Assembly: GCF_900156265.1 (NCBI RefSeq)
Contig: NZ_FTNE01000027.1
Location: forward strand, 1 to 55,115
Origin: Acidiphilium rubrum
Lineage (GTDB): Bacteria; Pseudomonadota; Alphaproteobacteria; Acetobacterales; Acetobacteraceae
Length of the DNA: 55,115 nucleotides
Direction of reading: 5' to 3'
A program made the translations under genes and the position numbers. Below the pieces are notes generated by a model that was not told the origin of the DNA, did not search any database, and saw only the letters and a list, made by a program, of their open reading frames with translations. This document shows positions 50,947 through 55,115 of the stretch, piece after piece (positions within the stretch are counted from its first letter, which is position 1; each line of letters begins with the position of its first letter).

Positions 50947-52254
50947 ATGAACGACATGTCGAGGCGTGCCGCGCTGCCATCGCCAAAAGGCGAGGGGCGG
51001 CCTGACAACGCAAGGCCGCGGCCCGCGCGATCCGGCCCGTTCGGCGTGCTCGACATCGGTTCGACCAAAATCGCCTGCCTGATCGGCCGTGCGGAGTCCG
51101 ATGGCCGGCTCCGCGCGCTGGGGTTCGGCTGGCAGAAGGGCAGCGGCATCAAGGCGGGCGGCATCGTCGATCTTGACGAGGCCGAGCGCAGCATCCGCGC
51201 TGCCGTCGGTGCGGCGGAAGACCAGGCCGACATGCGGTTGAAATCGGTCGTGGTCAATTTGTCCTGCGGCCAGCCGCAGTCGCGGCTGTTCAACGTGCAA
51301 TGGCCGATCGATGGCCGTGCCGTCACCGGCGATGATATCCGCCGCGTCGTCCGCGAAGCGCGCGCCCGTGCCTCAACCGAGGGGCGCGGCACCATCCATG
51401 TCCTGCCGCTGAACTTTGCGAGTGACGAGACCGGCGGCGTCGCCGATCCGCGCGGCCTGTATTGCGACACGCTGACGGCGCAGCTTCATGTTGTCGATGC
51501 CGCCTCCACCGCGATCAAGACCATGACCGCCTGCCTCGAGCGGTGCGAGCTTGAAATATCGGCGATGGTTTCCGCCCCGTTCGCCGCCGGCCTCGCCACT
51601 CTGGTGGCAGACGAGCGCGAGCTCGGCGCCACCGTGATCGATATGGGCGGCGGCACCACCACGATTTCGGTGTTTGCCGAAGGTCATCTGCTGCACACCG
51701 CCCAGCTGCCGATCGGCGGCATTCACGTCACCAACGATGTCGCCCGCCTGCTGTCCACCCAGGTTGCCCATGCCGAGCGGTTGAAAACCCTGTTCGGCAG
51801 TTGCCAGGAAAGCCCGGACGATGTGCGCGAACTGCTGCACGTGCCGCTGGTCGGCGAGGCGGAATATCAGCTCGCCAAAGTGCCGCGCAGCGCGCTGGTT
51901 TCGATTATCCGCCCACGCCTCGAAGAGATTTTCGAACTGGCGCGCGACCGGATCGAAACCTCCGGCCTCGGCCGCGCTGCCGGTGGGCGCGTGGTGCTGA
52001 CCGGTGGTGCCGCACAATTGGTCGGCGCGCGTGAACTCGCCGCGCATATCCTCAACCGGCAGGTCCGGCTCGGCCGGCCGTTCGGCGTGATCGGCCTGCC
52101 GGATGCCGCGACCGGGCCCAATTTCGCCACACTGATCGGGCTCCTGGCGTTTGCCACCGGCGATGGCCAGACCATGCACGATCTCGATTTCACCGCCGAG
52201 ACGCCAAGCAGCGCCGTTGGCCGCATCATCAATTTCCTCAAGCGGCGCCTCTGA
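50947..52254 (+). CDS. ftsA: Cell division protein FtsA
   Basis: Actin-like ATPase that anchors FtsZ to the membrane. 435 residues: phosphate-1 motif FGVLDIGSTKIACLIGR near residues 32-48, phosphate-2 ATVIDMGGGTTTISVFAEG near 229-247, adenosine motif VVLTGGAAQLVGARELA near 350-366, and a C-terminal amphipathic end (SSAVGRIINFLKRRL), the membrane-targeting sequence. The first 30 residues (proline- and arginine-rich, SRRAALPSPKGEGRP) precede the conserved part. It is followed by ftsZ after 93 bp, which probably contains the ftsZ leader and possibly a further promoter. Confidence 0.96.
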   Translation: MNDMSRRAALPSPKGEGRPDNARPRPARSGPFGVLDIGSTKIACLIGRAESDGRLRALGFGWQKGSGIKAGGIVDLDEAERSIRAAVGAAEDQADMRLKSVVVNLSCGQPQSRLFNVQWPIDGRAVTGDDIRRVVREARARASTEGRGTIHVLPLNFASDETGGVADPRGLYCDTLTAQLHVVDAASTAIKTMTACLERCELEISAMVSAPFAAGLATLVADERELGATVIDMGGGTTTISVFAEGHLLHTAQLPIGGIHVTNDVARLLSTQVAHAERLKTLFGSCQESPDDVRELLHVPLVGEAEYQLAKVPRSALVSIIRPRLEEIFELARDRIETSGLGRAAGGRVVLTGGAAQLVGARELAAHILNRQVRLGRPFGVIGLPDAATGPNFATLIGLLAFATGDGQTMHDLDFTAETPSSAVGRIINFLKRRL

Positions 52255-52347
52255 CATGACGCACCGCCCCCACGCCGCAACCCCTCGTTCACCCGCCTTT
52301 CGCGCGATCGCAAAACGCGTAACGCCCGCCTGCCAGGAGACATAATC

Positions 52348-53907
52348 ATGACCCTCAACCTCATCCCCCAGAAGACCAGCCACACCGATTTCACCCCCCG
52401 CATCACCGTCATCGGTGTCGGCGGCGGTGGGACCAACGCGGTCAACAACATGATCGCGCTCAATCTGCCCGGTGTCGATTTCGTGGTCGCGAACACCGAT
52501 GCGCAGCAATTGATTCTCTCGCGCGCCGAACGCCGCATCCAGCTTGGCCCGCACATCACCCAGGGCAACGGCGCTGGCGGCCGGCCGGAAGTCGGTAAGG
52601 CCTCCGCCGAGGAAGCCGCCGAGGATCTCGCCCGCCACCTCGATGGCGCGCATATGGTGTTCATCACCGCCGGCATGGGCGGCGGCACCGGCACCGGTGC
52701 GGCGCCGGTGATTGCCCGGATGGCGCGCGAACGCGGTATTCTCACCGTCGGCGTCGTCACCAAGCCGTTTTCCTTCGAAGGCAAGCGCCGCCTGAAATCG
52801 GCCGATGAAGGCATCACCGAACTGCAGAACTATGTCGATACCCTGATCGTCATTCCGAACCAGAACCTGTTCAAGGTCGCCAACGAGCGCACCGGCTGGA
52901 AGGAAGCGTTCGAAATGGCCGACCATGTGCTCTACATGGGCGTGCGCGGCGTGACCGATCTGATGGTCGTGCCTGGTATGGTCAATCTGGATTACGCCGA
53001 CATCCGTTCGGTGATGTCGGAAATGGGCAAGGCCATGATGGGCACCGGCGAGGCCGAGGGCGAAGACCGCGCCATCCGCGCCGCCGAGGCCGCGATTTCC
53101 AACCCGCTGCTCGAAGACACCAACATGAAGGGCGCGCGCGGCCTGCTGATCAACATCACCGGCGGTTCCGACCTCACCCTGTTCGAGCTTGACCAGGCGG
53201 CCAATCGCATCCGCGAGGAAGTCGACGAAGATGCCAACATCATGGTCGGCATGGCGCTCGATGAAAACCTCGGCGGCCGCGTCCGCATTTCGGTTGTCGC
53301 CACCGGCATCGATTCCGCCGCACCGGCGCAGTCCGAACGGCCGAAACTGGTCGCCATGGGCGGTGGTGGCGGTATCATGACCGATGCGGTCGGCAACACC
53401 AGCACCGGTCAGCACCAGCAGCCGGTTCTGAACGTGGTTCCCTCCAGCCCGATGCAGTACGCACCGCAACAGGCACCGATGGCCCCCACCCAGGCCGCAC
53501 ACGCCCAGGCGATGCACGCTCAACCGATGACGCAGGGCGAACCGCCGATGCGCGCGCCGATCTCAGCACCCGCCGCCTATCGCGATGCACCCCGGGCCGC
53601 CGAACCGGCGCGCAAGGCGAGCCTGTTCAGCCGCATGACCAACGGCTTCCGCGGTGCCGCGGCTCCGCAGCCGATGCCGACCGAAGCCCCCCGCCAGGAG
53701 CCGCAGCAGCACGCCTATGTGACGCCGCAGGAAGCGGCACCGCAACACTACCAGGCACCGGCTCCTCAGCAGCACCAATCGGCACCGGCACCGCATGTCG
53801 CCGTGGCACCGGTGCAGCAGAGCGAACCACGCCCGGCCGTCCGCCTCGCCCATAACGAGGAAATCGGGATCGACATCCCCGCCTTCCTCCGCCGCCAGCA
53901 GTCCTGA
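52348..53907 (+). CDS. ftsZ: Cell division protein FtsZ
   Basis: Tubulin-like GTPase forming the division ring. 519 residues: [14 protein letters not shown] near residues 23-36, the tubulin signature [16 protein letters not shown] near 111-126, and the catalytic T7 loop region [11 protein letters not shown] near 212-222. After the GTPase core (to about residue 320) there is a Pro/Gln/Ala-rich linker of about 180 residues and then the conserved C-terminal peptide [14 protein letters not shown], which binds FtsA. Linker length is high even for alphaproteobacteria. ATG follows CAGGAGACATAATC. Confidence 0.97.
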   Translation: MTLNLIPQKTSHTDFTPRITVIGVGGGGTNAVNNMIALNLPGVDFVVANTDAQQLILSRAERRIQLGPHITQGNGAGGRPEVGKASAEEAAEDLARHLDGAHMVFITAGMGGGTGTGAAPVIARMARERGILTVGVVTKPFSFEGKRRLKSADEGITELQNYVDTLIVIPNQNLFKVANERTGWKEAFEMADHVLYMGVRGVTDLMVVPGMVNLDYADIRSVMSEMGKAMMGTGEAEGEDRAIRAAEAAISNPLLEDTNMKGARGLLINITGGSDLTLFELDQAANRIREEVDEDANIMVGMALDENLGGRVRISVVATGIDSAAPAQSERPKLVAMGGGGGIMTDAVGNTSTGQHQQPVLNVVPSSPMQYAPQQAPMAPTQAAHAQAMHAQPMTQGEPPMRAPISAPAAYRDAPRAAEPARKASLFSRMTNGFRGAAAPQPMPTEAPRQEPQQHAYVTPQEAAPQHYQAPAPQQHQSAPAPHVAVAPVQQSEPRPAVRLAHNEEIGIDIPAFLRRQQS

Positions 53908-53963
53908 CGCTCCGTCCACCCAGACGGCGCCCGCGCAAAACGCCGGCGCCGTTCTCGGCGGAA

Positions 53964-54791
53964 ATGCTCCGCCGGATCGAACGGCGCGGCCTCGGCCGCG
54001 TCGGCTTTTCCGACCTGTTCCACGCGCTGATGACCATGCGGCTGGCCACCCTGGTCGGCCTGCTGGCACTCGGCATCGTGGCGATGAATTTCATGTTCGG
54101 CACGATCTACTGGCTGACCGGCGGCATCGGCGGTGCCCAGCCCGGCAACTACGGCGATGCCGTGTTCTTCTCGGTGCAGACCTTCTCGACCACCGGCTAT
54201 GGCGTGCTCTACCCCAAGACCATCCTGGCCAATTCGGTTGCCAGCGTCGAAATCATCACCGGCCTGCTCTCCACCGCACTCGCCACCGGCCTGCTGTTCG
54301 CCCGCCTCTCGCGGCCGCAGGCGCGTGTGATGTTTTCGAAAATCGCCGTCATTCACCCGGTCAATGGCGTCCCCACGCTGATGTTCCGCGCCGCCAACCG
54401 CCGCCGCAACGCCCTGACCAACGCGGAAATGACGGTCGCCATGACCCGCGACGAAATCGACCCCGAAGGCAACAATCTGCGCCGCCTGCTCGACCTCACT
54501 CTGGTGCGCGACCGCTCACCCGCCTTCGCGCTGTCCTGGTCGGTCATGCATCGCATCACCGAATCCAGCCCGCTCTACGGGCTCGATGCCGAAGCCCTGG
54601 CGCGGGAGCACTGCATCTTTATCTGCGTCCTCACCGGCCTCGACGACACGCTGCTCTCGACCGTCGCGACCCGCCATATCTATAACTTCACCGATATCAA
54701 ATTCGGCGCCCGTTTCGTCGATATTTTCGATCGCGCGGCCGATGGCAGTTTCGCGATCGACTACACCCGGTTTCATGATTTGGAAGAATAA
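53964..54791 (+). CDS. Inward-rectifier potassium channel (KirBac type)
   Basis: A 275-residue channel protein. RRGLGRVGFSDLFHALMTM near residues 7-25 is the slide helix region, followed by TM1 (LVGLLALGIVAMNFMFGTIYWL), a pore helix AVFFSVQTFSTTGYGVLYP near 66-84 with the selectivity filter TTGYG, and TM2 (VEIITGLLSTALATGLLFARLSRP, split as GLLSTALATG). The rest is the cytoplasmic immunoglobulin-like domain with MFRAANRRRNALTNAEMTV near 139-157. It should conduct K+ in the inner membrane. It sits 56 bp after ftsZ, where lpxC lies in many alphaproteobacteria, and just before an IS630-type element. Confidence 0.93.
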   Translation: MLRRIERRGLGRVGFSDLFHALMTMRLATLVGLLALGIVAMNFMFGTIYWLTGGIGGAQPGNYGDAVFFSVQTFSTTGYGVLYPKTILANSVASVEIITGLLSTALATGLLFARLSRPQARVMFSKIAVIHPVNGVPTLMFRAANRRRNALTNAEMTVAMTRDEIDPEGNNLRRLLDLTLVRDRSPAFALSWSVMHRITESSPLYGLDAEALAREHCIFICVLTGLDDTLLSTVATRHIYNFTDIKFGARFVDIFDRAADGSFAIDYTRFHDLEE

Positions 54792-54795
54792 TACC

Positions 54796-54811
54796 AACCG
54801 CCTAAACGGTT
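54796..54811. repeat. Small inverted repeat between KirBac gene and IS630 element
   Basis: AACCG (54796-54800) and CGGTT (54807-54811) with a 6-nt loop. It may terminate the KirBac transcript or belong to the end of the insertion element; the matching right end lies outside the window, so the terminal inverted repeat cannot be confirmed. Confidence 0.35.
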
Positions 54812-54885
54812 GACTCGCGGGGGATTCTCAAATTTTTGTGGCTGTGTTTGAATGATTTCTGTCGATTCGCGAGGACGGAGGGATC

Positions 54886-55115
54886 ATGTCGCAGGCATTG
54901 GCGATCACCAATCATGATCATACGGCGGCCGATTTACGCCGTTTGATGTCGCGCCAGCGCGACGGCGATGTGGTTCGCCGGCTTTCGGCATTGGCGCTGG
55001 TGCTTGAGGGCAAATCGCGTGCGGAGGCAGCTGCGTTGAGCGGCATGCAGCGTCAGATATTGCGCGACTGGGTGCGTCGCTACAATGCCGAAGGGGTGAG
55101 TGGCTTAACGTCACG
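54886..55115 (+). mobile_element. IS630-type transposase, N-terminal part, cut by the window edge
   Basis: 76 codons from ATG 54886 run off the right edge. The sequence has the N-terminal helix-turn-helix of IS630/Tc1-mariner transposases: DLRRLMSRQRDGDVVRRLSA near residues 16-35, LALVLEGKSRAEAAALSGM near 36-54 and LRDWVRRYNAEGVSGL near 59-74. GGAGGGATC before the ATG is a plausible ribosome site. IS630 elements move into TA targets. The DDE catalytic part and the right end are not in view, so intactness is unknown. Confidence 0.85.

Overview
The window is a stretch of high-GC alphaproteobacterial chromosome. Gene families, dcw gene order, an ScfR-type regulator beside isocitrate lyase, and AT-rich hairpin repeats scattered in GC-rich DNA point to Rhodospirillales, most likely Acetobacteraceae (Acidiphilium/Acidocella-like). 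That placement is inference; no 16S rRNA gene is present.

Layout. 1-575 is a C-terminally cut gene of unknown function. 576-1075 holds REP-like repeats, a C-terminal remnant of an MntR-type regulator and the aceA terminator. 1076-4108 is the divergent aceA/scfR pair, with palindromes in the shared promoter region. 4247-10572 carries housekeeping genes: lipoprotein, gamma carbonic anhydrase, DUF1178, glutaredoxin, ComF, an NDUFAF5-like methyltransferase, RadC, Map and an MFS exporter. 10573-12752 is a rhodanese/cysteine synthase pair between two copies of a long palindromic repeat. 12753-26585 holds a 2OG-Fe oxygenase, a large MscS channel, a HIG1 protein, HAD, GpsA, RlmJ, an M3 peptidase, an ABC1 kinase, a TylF-type methyltransferase, prfB with its programmed frameshift, and PBP1A. 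26768-26844 is tRNA-Pro(CGG) with a clear promoter. 26880-32179 holds three MFS transporters, the last in an operon with a tartrate/D-malate-type dehydrogenase behind an 18-bp perfect palindrome. A lipocalin and SppA follow. 34781-53907 is a complete dcw cluster in canonical order (mraZ, rsmH, ftsL, ftsI, murE, murF, mraY, murD, ftsW, murG, murC, murB, ddl, ftsQ, ftsA, ftsZ), most genes overlapping by 1-4 bp, preceded by a promoter and four CCCA boxes at 10-bp spacing that fit an MraZ operator. A KirBac-type potassium channel follows ftsZ, and the window ends inside an IS630-type transposase gene.

How the genes work together. The dcw cluster makes lipid II (MurC-F, MraY, MurG, Ddl, MurB) and the septal machinery (FtsL, I, W, Q, A, Z); PBP1A supplies extra transglycosylase/transpeptidase activity. 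AceA and ScfR form a local acetate/short-chain fatty acid module. The tartrate-type transporter and dehydrogenase form an uptake-oxidation pair. Rhodanese and CysK are both sulfur-related.

The most unusual signal is not a gene. Intergenic junctions at 4109-4246, 10690-10940 and 12439-12759 are near-palindromes, 140 to 330 bp long, whose mirror symmetry runs out to, or through, stop codons. Two share a common hairpin core, one carries a nested REP-like insertion, and they coincide with local changes in strand composition that suggest past inversion. I saw no CRISPR array, prophage, toxin-antitoxin locus or biosynthetic cluster.
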